Translations under genes and position numbers: made by a program
Assembly (NCBI GenBank): GCA_038317375.1
Contig: JBBQBM010000026.1
Location: 1 to 9,125, forward strand
Reading direction: 5' to 3'
DNA length: 9,125 nt
DNA from: JBBQBM01 sp038317375
Lineage (GTDB): Bacteria; Patescibacteriota; Saccharimonadia; Saccharimonadales; JAGQMS01
Shown: one piece after another, positions 1-5,025 of the stretch
How the letters are laid out: each line of letters opens with the position of its first letter
How positions within the stretch are numbered: position 1 is the stretch's first letter
Notes under the pieces: generated by a model
What the model saw: only the letters and a program-made list of their open reading frames with translations
What the model was told of the DNA's origin: nothing
Databases searched by the model: none

Positions 1-411
1 CCAGATACAGGACTCTGCCTGTCCGTGTTTAACTATCATGGAATATGGGAGAAAGCTCCCGAAGGCTTATCGTCAAAAAGGGATAGCCCGGAGCGATTAA
101 TGGTTGCCAAAAAGATTCGCAAATTAATTGATGAAGTGAAGGGTAGCGTGGTAGTAGTTGGCGATTTTAATCTCGAGCCCGACACGGAGAGTATTAAGAT
201 AATCGCTGGTGATGATATGCAGGATCTAATAAAAGATTACGAAATCAAAACAACACGCAGCTCTACGTATCCAAAAAAAGACTTTCCGTTTGCAGACTAT
301 GTTTTCGTTTCAAAGGATTTAACAGTAACAGATTTTCATGTGCCTGATATCGATGCCTCTGACCACCTGCCACTAATTACAAAAATTTCCCTAAACCGGT
401 CAAAAAAGTAA
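1..411 (+). CDS. Endonuclease/exonuclease/phosphatase (EEP) family protein, 5'-truncated by window edge
   Basis: The frame is open from base 1 to the TAA at 409-411, giving 136 C-terminal residues; the real start lies upstream of the window. Three signatures of the EEP (exonuclease III / DNase I-like) fold appear in the right order: an NYHG strand at residues 11-14 where the family has its N-x-H motif, GDFN at 54-57 (metal and phosphate site Asp/Asn) followed by PD, and SDHLPL at 120-125 with the catalytic Asp-His near the C-terminus. Family members are Mg2+-dependent phosphodiesterases acting on DNA, RNA, phosphoinositides or similar phosphoesters; nothing here fixes the substrate. The missing N-terminal half should hold the metal-binding Glu and any signal peptide. 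The downstream YciI-like gene starts 16 bases after the stop, so the two are probably cotranscribed. Fold is fairly sure; exact activity is open. Confidence 0.85.
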   Translation, partial: PDTGLCLSVFNYHGIWEKAPEGLSSKRDSPERLMVAKKIRKLIDEVKGSVVVVGDFNLEPDTESIKIIAGDDMQDLIKDYEIKTTRSSTYPKKDFPFADYVFVSKDLTVTDFHVPDIDASDHLPLITKISLNRSKK

Positions 412-414
412 AAC

Positions 415-421
415 GAAAGGA
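415..421 (+). promoter_or_regulatory. Shine-Dalgarno site of the YciI-like gene
   Basis: The purine-rich GAAAGGA lies 6 bases before the ATG at 428, just after the upstream stop codon. It supports that start and translation from a shared message. It contrasts with several genes further on that have no such site. Confidence 0.65.
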
Positions 422-427
422 AAACAA

Positions 428-763
428 ATGACGAAATTTATGATTCTATACAAATCTGATCTGTCCGGCCAAGAGTTAATGTCGCGGGCTAGTGCGGAAG
501 AAATGCAGTCTAGCATGCAAGAATGGATGACCTGGAAAGATAGTTTACCTGAGAGTATAGACTTTGAATGGGGCTTACCACTACAAGCTAAGAGTGAAGT
601 AACACCTACCTCTGTGAAACATAGTCAGAACACAGCCTCTGGTTACGCGATAATGGAAGGCGATAAAGGCGAAATAGAAGAGAACTTAAAATCACACCCG
701 CACTTAAAAAGAGGCGGTTCGTCAATAGATGTTCTTGAAATGCTCCACATGCCCGGAATGTGA
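428..763 (+). CDS. YciI-like (YCII-related domain) small protein
   Basis: This is a 111-residue acidic protein ending in TGA. The N-terminal strand (residues 1-8, MTKFMILY) followed by a helical stretch with the pattern S-A-E-E-M-Q...M-Q-E-W (about 22-34) and a short domain ending in a hydrophobic strand (VLEML) match the usual shape of YCII-related proteins, small ferredoxin-like dimeric alpha/beta barrels. The length is typical of the family. The biochemical role of most members is unknown; some act beside sigma factors or as domains of catabolic enzymes. Residues 62-78 hold a strand with SGYAIMEGD, and 86-92 a histidine-containing loop (LKSHPHL). It has no cysteine. It lies 16 bases after the EEP gene and has a good ribosome binding site. 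The family call rests on pattern resemblance only and could be wrong; the gene itself is well supported. Confidence 0.7.
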   Translation: MTKFMILYKSDLSGQELMSRASAEEMQSSMQEWMTWKDSLPESIDFEWGLPLQAKSEVTPTSVKHSQNTASGYAIMEGDKGEIEENLKSHPHLKRGGSSIDVLEMLHMPGM

Positions 764-800
764 TAGGGGCGGCGGAAACCAACCATCGTAAACCTAAGCA

Positions 801-829
801 TTGCTTTATTTTCTAAATTATGATATAAT
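801..829 (+). promoter_or_regulatory. Promoter of oxygenase-like paralog 1 (extended -10)
   Basis: TTGCTT (801-806) stands 17 bases upstream of TATAAT (824-829). The latter is preceded by TG at 821-822, giving an extended -10 element (TGnTATAAT). The expected start of transcription is about 835-838, and the ATG is at 839, so the message would have essentially no leader. The -35 matches consensus at only 3 of 6 positions, but the extended -10 compensates. Confidence 0.7.
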
Positions 830-836
830 TATATCA
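821..836. promoter_or_regulatory. 16-bp perfect palindrome over the -10 box and start point (candidate operator)
   Basis: TGATATAATTATATCA is its own reverse complement over all 16 bases. It covers the extended -10 element and the predicted transcription start of paralog 1. A dimeric regulator bound here would block RNA polymerase. The site is AT-rich, so part of the symmetry may simply follow from the TATAAT box. Confidence 0.4.
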
Positions 837-838
837 CA

Positions 839-1468
839 ATGAAAAAGTTAGTAGAGGCAACCTATACACCAATTGAACGAGGCGGCAAGCATGATGCGCC
901 GGTGTTTGTTGAAAGATTGCTCGCAGGCGATCTGCCGGCATTTGTAATATCAGCCTCTGGTCCATCCTTGAGAAAGGCGTTATCTTCGACGCAAATTGAT
1001 CATCTATTAAGATTGAGCGGCTATGACGGAGACGTAAAGACAAGCGTTCAGTTCGAACATGGAAGTGCTGCTATATTGCCCGCTGACCCTACAGACTTAT
1101 CATTTTTCGAGGGAGATGAATGGGCGAAGGTTGGTGTTACGGCGCTACATACAGACAAACACAGGGTTGATCAAGAGCAGCAATACTCTCTTAATCACAC
1201 AAGAGCTGGGCGAAGCGACTTTAGGCTCCACCCAAGTAGACTAAGCGCCGATCAACTAGACGACCAGTGGGATATTTTAGATAAACAAACGGGTGCTCTT
1301 ATATGGTATTCGCTTGTAGACCCTGAACTTATAGCTCCCGAAGGGCATAGAGCCGTTATATCACCCGGTGATTTATTAGTATTTGACCCTCTGCATGCTC
1401 ACATAGTGAGAAGCTTGGAAACACCACGTATTTCTGAGGCTACGTTCTTCCAGTACATCGCAGTGTAG
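839..1468 (+). CDS. Predicted Fe(II)/2-oxoglutarate oxygenase-like protein, paralog 1
   Basis: I do not recognise a named family for this 209-residue protein. It aligns without a gap to the gene at 3013-3660 (residues 9-204 here; about 92 of 196 identical by hand count). Shared features are LPAFVI (32-37), GVTxLHxDK (99-107), YSLN (116-119), FRxH (128-131), DQW (142-144), VDPELI (160-165), DLLVFDP (178-184), AH (187-188), R191, PR (196-197) and EATFF (200-204). H104-x-D106, H188 and R197 are placed like the iron-binding triad and 2-oxoglutarate-binding Arg of prolyl-hydroxylase-type oxygenases, where Arg also follows the distal His by nine residues. Predicted strands around them suit a double-stranded beta-helix. 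It is probably cytosolic, with no signal peptide or membrane segment, and has no cysteine. The start is forced: a TGA at 821-823 precedes it in frame, and no other start fits before the conserved region at Y9. There is no Shine-Dalgarno site. A metal-binding cupin is the alternative. The gene is sure; the function is a prediction. Confidence 0.8.
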   Translation: MKKLVEATYTPIERGGKHDAPVFVERLLAGDLPAFVISASGPSLRKALSSTQIDHLLRLSGYDGDVKTSVQFEHGSAAILPADPTDLSFFEGDEWAKVGVTALHTDKHRVDQEQQYSLNHTRAGRSDFRLHPSRLSADQLDDQWDILDKQTGALIWYSLVDPELIAPEGHRAVISPGDLLVFDPLHAHIVRSLETPRISEATFFQYIAV

Positions 1469-1488
1469 CTATATACATCTAATAACTA

Positions 1489-1511
1489 GTGGCAGCTACA
1501 GTCGCCGCCGC
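1489..1511. terminator. Weak GC-rich hairpin between convergent genes
   Basis: In the 64-base gap between the ends of paralog 1 and sufB, GGCAGC (1491-1496) and GCCGCC (1504-1509) can pair around a 7-base loop. As minus-strand RNA this is six pairs with one G-U. On the plus strand an outer G-C and U-G pair can be added, with one A-C mismatch inside. No proper U-tract follows on either side (only TCTTT at 1526-1530 on +). It may help end both messages, but it is not a classic intrinsic terminator. Confidence 0.3.
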
Positions 1512-1532
1512 ATCACGTATCACGGTCTTTGC

Positions 1533-2963
1533 CTAACCAACAGAACCCTCCATTTGCATTTCGATAAGCCTCGACCACTCCACGGCATACTCCATTGGGA
1601 GGGTCTTGACGATGGGTTCGATGAATCCATTAACAACCATACCTGTTGCTTGATCCTTTGACAGCCCTCGACTCATCAAATAGAAAAGTTGCTCGTCACC
1701 AACTTTAGAAACTGTCGCTTCATGCCCAACCTCCGCATCTCTTTCGCCTATCTCCATATAGGGGAAGGTCCTTGATTCTGACTGTTCATCTAAAATTAAA
1801 GCGTCGCATTGCACGTGGCTCTTACTACCATAGGCGCCTTCATCAACACGCACCAAGCCCCTGTAAGTAGTAATGCCACCATCTTTGCTGATTGATTTCG
1901 AGACTATCCGGGACGAAGTCTCGGGCGCGCCGTGTATCATTTTTGCACCGGCGTCTTGGTGCTGCCCTTCGCCGGCATAGGCAACAGATAGAACCTCGCC
2001 GGTTGCCTTTCTCCCCATCAGGTAGATCGACGGATATTTCATGGTCAGTCTTGAGCCGATGTTACCGTCTATCCATTCCATGTGGCCAGCCTCCTCGACC
2101 CTGGCGCGTTTTGTAACTAAGTTATAAACGTTCGGCGACCAGTTTTGGATTGTGGTGTACGTTACTCTAGCGTGTGGTTTGACTATTATCTCTACCACCG
2201 CCGAGTGCAAAGAATCTGTTGTATAAATCGGCGCCGAACAACCTTCGATGTAGTGGACCTCTGAACCTTCATCGGCAATTATGAGCGTGCGTTCAAACTG
2301 GCCAGCATTCTCGGAGTTAATCCTAAAATAAGCCTGCAAAGGCATCTCTACCTTCGTATTTGGCGGGACATAAATAAACGAACCGCCCGACCATACTGAG
2401 GTGTTTAGGGCTGCAAACTTATTGTCACCGGCGGTAACAAGGCTTCCGAAGTACTGTTTAACAAGTTCTGGATAATCCCGAAGCGCTGTATCCATATCGC
2501 AAAAGACTATCCCTTGCTTTTCGAGGTCTAAACGGTTTCGGTGATAAACAACCTCTGAGTCGTACTGTGCGGTGACACCTGCAAGATATTTTCGTTCGGC
2601 CTCGGGAATGCCCAGCCTGTCGTAGGTTTTTTTCATTTCTGCCGGTAGTTCGTCCCATTCGTCAACTTGAGCTCCGGAAGGTTTCAAATAATAATATATA
2701 TCTTGAAAGTCGATCTCCGGCATATTAACCGCAAACCATTCCGCCATGGGCTTTTTGTCGAACAATCTAAGCGCCCGGAGCCGCCGTTCGGTCATCCATC
2801 CCGGCTCGCCCTTCCACCAAGATATTTCGTTAACTACATCTGCACTCAGGCCCTTCTCGGGCTTGAAGGCATACTCTATATCTGCATCACTCCAACCGAG
2901 TTGATATTTTCCTAGGTCGAGGCCGGGTGAATCTGAACTTGGTAGTACTTCGCTGTTACTCAT
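1533..2963 (-). CDS. sufB: Fe-S cluster assembly scaffold protein SufB
   Basis: The 476-residue protein is a clear SufB, the scaffold subunit that with SufC (ATPase) and SufD builds Fe-S clusters in the cytosol. The C-terminal half carries the family core: HVQCDALI (383-390), RTFPYMEI (398-405), GHEATVSKVGDEQLFYL (413-429) and the terminal EGSVG. C386, H414 and E415 correspond at a constant offset of 19 to E. coli C405, H433 and E434, the residues used in nascent cluster assembly (E. coli numbering from memory). EGCSAP at 240-245 holds another conserved Cys. SufD-type proteins lack this set, so SufB is the better call. sufC, sufD, sufS and sufU are not in the window; most organisms cluster them, so this copy is unusually isolated. 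It runs opposite to both flanking paralogs. The ATG at 2963 has an in-frame TAG nine bases upstream and no Shine-Dalgarno site, but a TATAAT eight bases before it, suggesting a leaderless message. Confidence 0.96.
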   Translation of the reverse strand: MSNSEVLPSSDSPGLDLGKYQLGWSDADIEYAFKPEKGLSADVVNEISWWKGEPGWMTERRLRALRLFDKKPMAEWFAVNMPEIDFQDIYYYLKPSGAQVDEWDELPAEMKKTYDRLGIPEAERKYLAGVTAQYDSEVVYHRNRLDLEKQGIVFCDMDTALRDYPELVKQYFGSLVTAGDNKFAALNTSVWSGGSFIYVPPNTKVEMPLQAYFRINSENAGQFERTLIIADEGSEVHYIEGCSAPIYTTDSLHSAVVEIIVKPHARVTYTTIQNWSPNVYNLVTKRARVEEAGHMEWIDGNIGSRLTMKYPSIYLMGRKATGEVLSVAYAGEGQHQDAGAKMIHGAPETSSRIVSKSISKDGGITTYRGLVRVDEGAYGSKSHVQCDALILDEQSESRTFPYMEIGERDAEVGHEATVSKVGDEQLFYLMSRGLSKDQATGMVVNGFIEPIVKTLPMEYAVEWSRLIEMQMEGSVG

Positions 2964-2971
2964 ATCTATCT

Positions 2972-3000
2972 ATTATACGCTCATGCTTGCATCAGTTCAG
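2972..3000 (-). promoter_or_regulatory. Promoter of sufB
   Basis: On the minus strand a perfect TATAAT (2977-2972) ends eight bases before the sufB ATG. A weak -35 (CTGAAC, 3000-2995) lies 17 bases upstream. Transcription should start at about 2966-2964, leaving a leader of zero to three bases. The -35 lies within a palindrome shared with the divergent gene. Confidence 0.6.
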
Positions 3001-3009
3001 CGGTGAACT
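2983..3009. promoter_or_regulatory. Two adjacent palindromes in the sufB/paralog 2 divergent promoter region (candidate operators)
   Basis: The 49-base region between divergent starts contains ATGCTTGCAT (2983-2992; arms ATGC/GCAT) and, one base on, AGTTCAGCGGTGAACT (2994-3009; perfect 6-bp arms, 4-base centre). The second overlaps the sufB -35 and the last base touches the candidate -10 of paralog 2. The first lies in the sufB spacer and provides the TTGCAT -35 candidate of paralog 2. This suits a dimeric regulator controlling both genes. No regulator gene is in the window. Confidence 0.4.
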
Positions 3010-3014
3010 ATTAT
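2987..3014 (+). promoter_or_regulatory. Candidate promoter of oxygenase-like paralog 2
   Basis: TTGCAT (2987-2992) is 16 bases upstream of TATTAT (3009-3014, 5 of 6 matches to TATAAT). Transcription would start at about 3020-3022, that is at the second possible ATG (3022) and past the first (3013). If this is the real promoter, the protein starts at Met4. If transcription starts further upstream, GGTGA at 3002-3006 could serve as ribosome binding site for the ATG at 3013. Confidence 0.4.
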
Positions 3015-3660
3015 GTACTTTATGATAAGCCCAGAATCAATTGTCCCAGCAATTTATACGCGTATCACTAAAGGTGAAGTGCCTGATGCTGAAAGACTGA
3101 CTGAGAGGTTTCTAGCTAGGGAGATCCCAGCTTTTGTCATAGCAAATTCCGGAATTAGCTTAGCTGAGGCTACAGACAGTACGGGGGTAGTAGCTGCCTT
3201 AAAAGCTGCTGGCTATGAGGGAAATATACGCGACAGTGTTAGCTTTGGCGCTGAGATAAGAGTGATATTGCCGCCAGATCTATCGAATATGTTAATACCT
3301 CATGGGGTAGAATGGCACTTTGCTGGAGTCACTACTCTTCATGCCGATAAACCCAACTGCCAGCGCGGACGATGCTACTCACTGAACTTCACTGAAGCTG
3401 GTATAGCTGAGTTTAGAATACACGAGAGTCGAATCCCGCAAGAAGGTTTTGAGGACCAGTGGGAACTCCTTGACGCACAGAACGGTCAACTACTTTGGCA
3501 TGGGCTAGTAGACCCGGAGTTAATTTCTCCAGAAGGTTACATTACTGAGTTAAGAGCACAGGACCTACTGGTGTTCGACCCATCTTATGCGCATATGAGC
3601 CGCGCACTAACTAAGCCAAGGCTTGCCGAAGCGACATTCTTCGAAAAGCACTCTGCCTGA
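3013..3660 (+). CDS. Predicted Fe(II)/2-oxoglutarate oxygenase-like protein, paralog 2
   Basis: The 215-residue protein is the sister of the gene at 839-1468, with a constant offset of six residues and no gap over about 196 positions. The candidate iron ligands H110-x-D112 and H194, and the candidate 2-oxoglutarate anchor R203, are kept. The stretch around H110 (H-x-D-x-P-N, then YSLN at 122-125 and FRIH at 134-137) resembles, from memory, the metal-site region of prolyl hydroxylases such as PHD2. Between the metal halves is a conserved insert, DQWELLD through VDPELISPEG (148-175), that I cannot place. It has two cysteines (C116, C121), replaced by Val and Gln in paralog 1. The start is uncertain: ATG 3013 has a GGTGA six bases upstream, whereas ATG 3022 (Met4) is seven bases from a -10-like box. 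The stop is TGA. It is divergent from sufB and ends 33 bases before tRNA-Cys. The gene is sure; the enzyme class is a prediction and the substrate unknown. Confidence 0.8.
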   Translation: MYFMISPESIVPAIYTRITKGEVPDAERLTERFLAREIPAFVIANSGISLAEATDSTGVVAALKAAGYEGNIRDSVSFGAEIRVILPPDLSNMLIPHGVEWHFAGVTTLHADKPNCQRGRCYSLNFTEAGIAEFRIHESRIPQEGFEDQWELLDAQNGQLLWHGLVDPELISPEGYITELRAQDLLVFDPSYAHMSRALTKPRLAEATFFEKHSA

Positions 3661-3676
3661 ATAAATCATTATTCTG

Positions 3677-3687
3677 TACAATATAAG
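3677..3687 (+). promoter_or_regulatory. Possible -10 region of the tRNA-Cys/tRNA-Leu transcript
   Basis: TACAAT (3677-3682) and the overlapping TATAAG (3682-3687) each match TATAAT at 5 of 6 positions and lie 6 to 11 bases before the mature tRNA 5' end. I see no convincing -35 box. With only 24 bases between the two tRNAs they are likely cotranscribed from here. Confidence 0.35.
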
Positions 3688-3693
3688 GCGTAT

Positions 3694-3767
3694 GGCGCGG
3701 TGGCCGAGAAGTTAGGCAGAGGTTTGCAAAACCTCGCAGACGAGAGCGTTACTCGTCCGCGCCTCCA
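3694..3767 (+). tRNA. tRNA-Cys(GCA) with non-canonical T-loop, CCA encoded
   Basis: The cloverleaf is complete: acceptor GGCGCGG (3694-3700) with CCGCGCC (3757-3763), D stem GCC/GGC (3703-3705/3715-3717), anticodon stem GAGGT/ACCTC (3719-3723/3731-3735) with loop TTGCAAA and anticodon GCA at 3726-3728, a 4-base variable loop, and T stem ACGAG/CTCGT (3740-3744/3752-3756). U73 (3764), a cysteine identity element, and an encoded CCA (3765-3767) follow. U8 and A14 are kept. The odd part is the T-loop, AGCGTTA (3745-3751) instead of TTCRANN, and a D-loop with A in place of G18. It delivers cysteine at UGC/UGU codons. The full stems and intact Cys identity argue for a working tRNA, not a decayed copy. 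Confidence 0.9.
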
Positions 3768-3791
3768 ATAACACATATTTGACAAAAGCAT

Positions 3792-3876
3792 GCGAGGGTG
3801 GTGGAATGGTATACACGAGAGACTTAAAATCTCTTGCCCACAAGGCTTGCGGGTTCAAGTCCCGCCCCTCGCACCA
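3792..3876 (+). tRNA. tRNA-Leu(UAA), CCA encoded
   Basis: A class II tRNA of 85 bases. Acceptor GCGAGGG (3792-3798) pairs with CCCTCGC (3866-3872). The anticodon stem is AGAGA/TCTCT (3818-3822/3830-3834) with loop CTTAAAA and anticodon TAA at 3825-3827. A long variable arm (3835-3848) has a GCC/GGC stem. The T stem is GCGGG/CCCGC with the canonical loop TTCAAGT (3854-3860). The D-loop keeps GG (3808-3809). Discriminator A73 and CCA (3874-3876) are encoded. It reads UUA and UUG. Its normal elbow makes a useful contrast with the tRNA-Cys 24 bases upstream. Confidence 0.96.
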
Positions 3877-3892
3877 TAAATAATTAGAAACT

Positions 3893-4399
3893 ATGCAAAT
3901 AAACGATGTGCTTGACTATGGCGGAAGCCAATATAAGCTGGAATATCACGATGTCGATTCGTTTGATGGGCTGCCAGCTAAATCCTGCACACAATCTTAC
4001 GGTCTGTGCTTTATAGATAACAAACTAGTAATTGGGTTTGGTGGACACAAACAGGAGTGGGGATTGATTGGTGGGACAATCGAGAAAAACGAGACTCCAC
4101 TGCAAACCTTTGTGAGAGAGATTGAGGAAGAGGCGAATATGAAAGTACTTGACGCAATACCGGTGGGTTACCAGAAAGTTACCGACCCATCCGGCAAGGC
4201 CGTTTATCAATTACGCTACTGGGCCAAAGTAGAGAAAATCGGAGAATTTGAACGTGATCCGGACGGCGGTATCACAGCTATCAAGTTAATTGACCCCAAA
4301 GACTACAAACATTACTTCGACTGGGGGGATGTTGGCACTCGTCTGATACAAAGAGCGCTCGATATTAACAATCAGTCGCAACTAGACCGAAATGTTTAA
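3893..4399 (+). CDS. Nudix hydrolase
   Basis: The 168-residue protein has a near-complete Nudix box at residues 61-83: G61, E67, R75-E76, the hydrophobic I77, E79-E80 and a hydrophobic M83. These match GX5EX7REUXEEXGU, the Mg2+-binding helix that cleaves nucleoside diphosphates linked to another moiety. The one deviation is N82 where the box has Gly. Ahead of it, strands around YGLCFIDNKLVIGF (36-49) and the WGLIGG turn (56-61) complete the usual core. The C-terminal part (FDWGDVGTRLIQRAL, 142-156) is a helix common in such proteins. The substrate cannot be told; housecleaning of damaged nucleotides or nucleotide sugars is typical. The gene starts 16 bases after tRNA-Leu, with an in-frame TAA at 3881-3883 and no Shine-Dalgarno site. 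AATAAT (3879-3884) eight bases before the ATG could be a -10 box for a leaderless message, or it may be read from the tRNA promoter. Confidence 0.9.
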   Translation: MQINDVLDYGGSQYKLEYHDVDSFDGLPAKSCTQSYGLCFIDNKLVIGFGGHKQEWGLIGGTIEKNETPLQTFVREIEEEANMKVLDAIPVGYQKVTDPSGKAVYQLRYWAKVEKIGEFERDPDGGITAIKLIDPKDYKHYFDWGDVGTRLIQRALDINNQSQLDRNV

Positions 4400-4425
4400 T
4401 ACCGCCGATAAATATAGGGTATAAT
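4396..4425 (+). promoter_or_regulatory. Promoter of the lemA-htpX-ligA operon
   Basis: TTAATA (4396-4401, 4 of 6 matches to TTGACA) lies 18 bases before a perfect TATAAT (4420-4425), in the 50-base gap after the Nudix gene. The start at about 4432 leaves a leader of about 18 bases that holds a Shine-Dalgarno site. Confidence 0.6.
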
Positions 4426-4440
4426 TAAGACACTAATAAC

Positions 4441-4445
4441 GAGGT
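4441..4445 (+). promoter_or_regulatory. Shine-Dalgarno site of lemA
   Basis: GAGGT ends four bases before the lemA ATG at 4450. It is the best ribosome binding site in the window and shows that this genome also uses leadered messages. Confidence 0.7.
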
Positions 4446-4449
4446 AAAA

Positions 4450-5007
4450 ATGGCAATTCTATTTATCGTACTGGGCTTAGTTGTTTTCATCGCACTATGG
4501 ATGGTGCTTTTATATAACGGCTTAATTCGTAGCAAACTTCGAGTTGATGAGGCTTGGAGCGATATTACTGTTCAGCTAAAACGCCGGGTTGATTTGATTC
4601 CTAATTTGGTTGAAACGGTCAAAGGCTACGCCAAGCACGAAAAAGGTGTTTTCGAAGAAGTAACTAAGGCGCGTTCTGCAATGATGGGTGCTAAGTCGAT
4701 TGACGAGACTGCCAAAGCCGACAATATGATGACCGGCGCACTCAAAAGCTTGTTTGCTGTTGCCGAAGCATATCCAGACCTAAAAGCTAACGACAACTTC
4801 AAGCATCTACAAGAAGAGTTGGTCGACACCGAGGACAAAGTTCAGGCCTCAAGACGATTCTATAACGCCAATGTCCGCGACTTTAACGCTAAGATCCAGG
4901 TTTTCCCCAACACTTTATTTGTGGGAGCACTTGGGTTCAAGTCCCGCGAATTCTTTGAAGTCGAAGATCGTGCCGCAGTAGAAAATCCAGTTGAAGTAAA
5001 GTTCTAA
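4450..5007 (+). CDS. lemA: LemA family protein
   Basis: The 185-residue protein has one N-terminal membrane segment (about residues 2-22), then YNGLIRSKLRVDEAW (22-36) and QLKRRVDLIPNLVETVKGYA (42-61), the hallmark run of LemA proteins. The rest is helical, with the conserved region from about 126 to 150 (DKVQASRRFYN, then DFN) and FGFK-like LGFKSREFF at 160-169. The length is typical. LemA proteins are membrane-anchored helical bundles of poorly known function. They are often encoded next to M48 peptidases or in stress-response sets, as here with htpX 18 bases downstream. This is the first gene of its operon, with its own promoter and a good ribosome binding site. It has no cysteine. The identification is firm; the role is known only by association with envelope quality control. 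Confidence 0.95.
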   Translation: MAILFIVLGLVVFIALWMVLLYNGLIRSKLRVDEAWSDITVQLKRRVDLIPNLVETVKGYAKHEKGVFEEVTKARSAMMGAKSIDETAKADNMMTGALKSLFAVAEAYPDLKANDNFKHLQEELVDTEDKVQASRRFYNANVRDFNAKIQVFPNTLFVGALGFKSREFFEVEDRAAVENPVEVKF

Positions 5008-5025
5008 GAATAGGCGCATCTACCC

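Noticed and set aside
834..1043. Minus-strand open frame opposite paralog 1
   Set aside because: It lies wholly antisense to a gene whose protein is conserved with its paralog; the translation has no recognisable feature.
1511..1524. Short direct repeat (ATCACG, TATCACG) between paralog 1 and sufB
   Set aside because: Two imperfect copies of about six bases are too short to mean anything; not an array or attachment site.
2458..2658. Second minus-strand frame inside sufB
   Set aside because: It overlaps unmistakable SufB coding sequence in another frame and is rich in Arg/Ser, typical of shadow translation.
3694..3767. tRNA-Cys as a degenerate pseudogene
   Set aside because: Every stem pairs fully, U73, anticodon and CCA are intact, and the loop changes come in matched pairs; decay would not spare these.
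3779..3807. Perfect TTGACA (3779-3784) with TGGAAT 17 bases downstream
   Set aside because: The start point would fall inside tRNA-Leu (about 3814), so it cannot make the mature tRNA, and the -10 is part of the tRNA D-arm. Probably chance.
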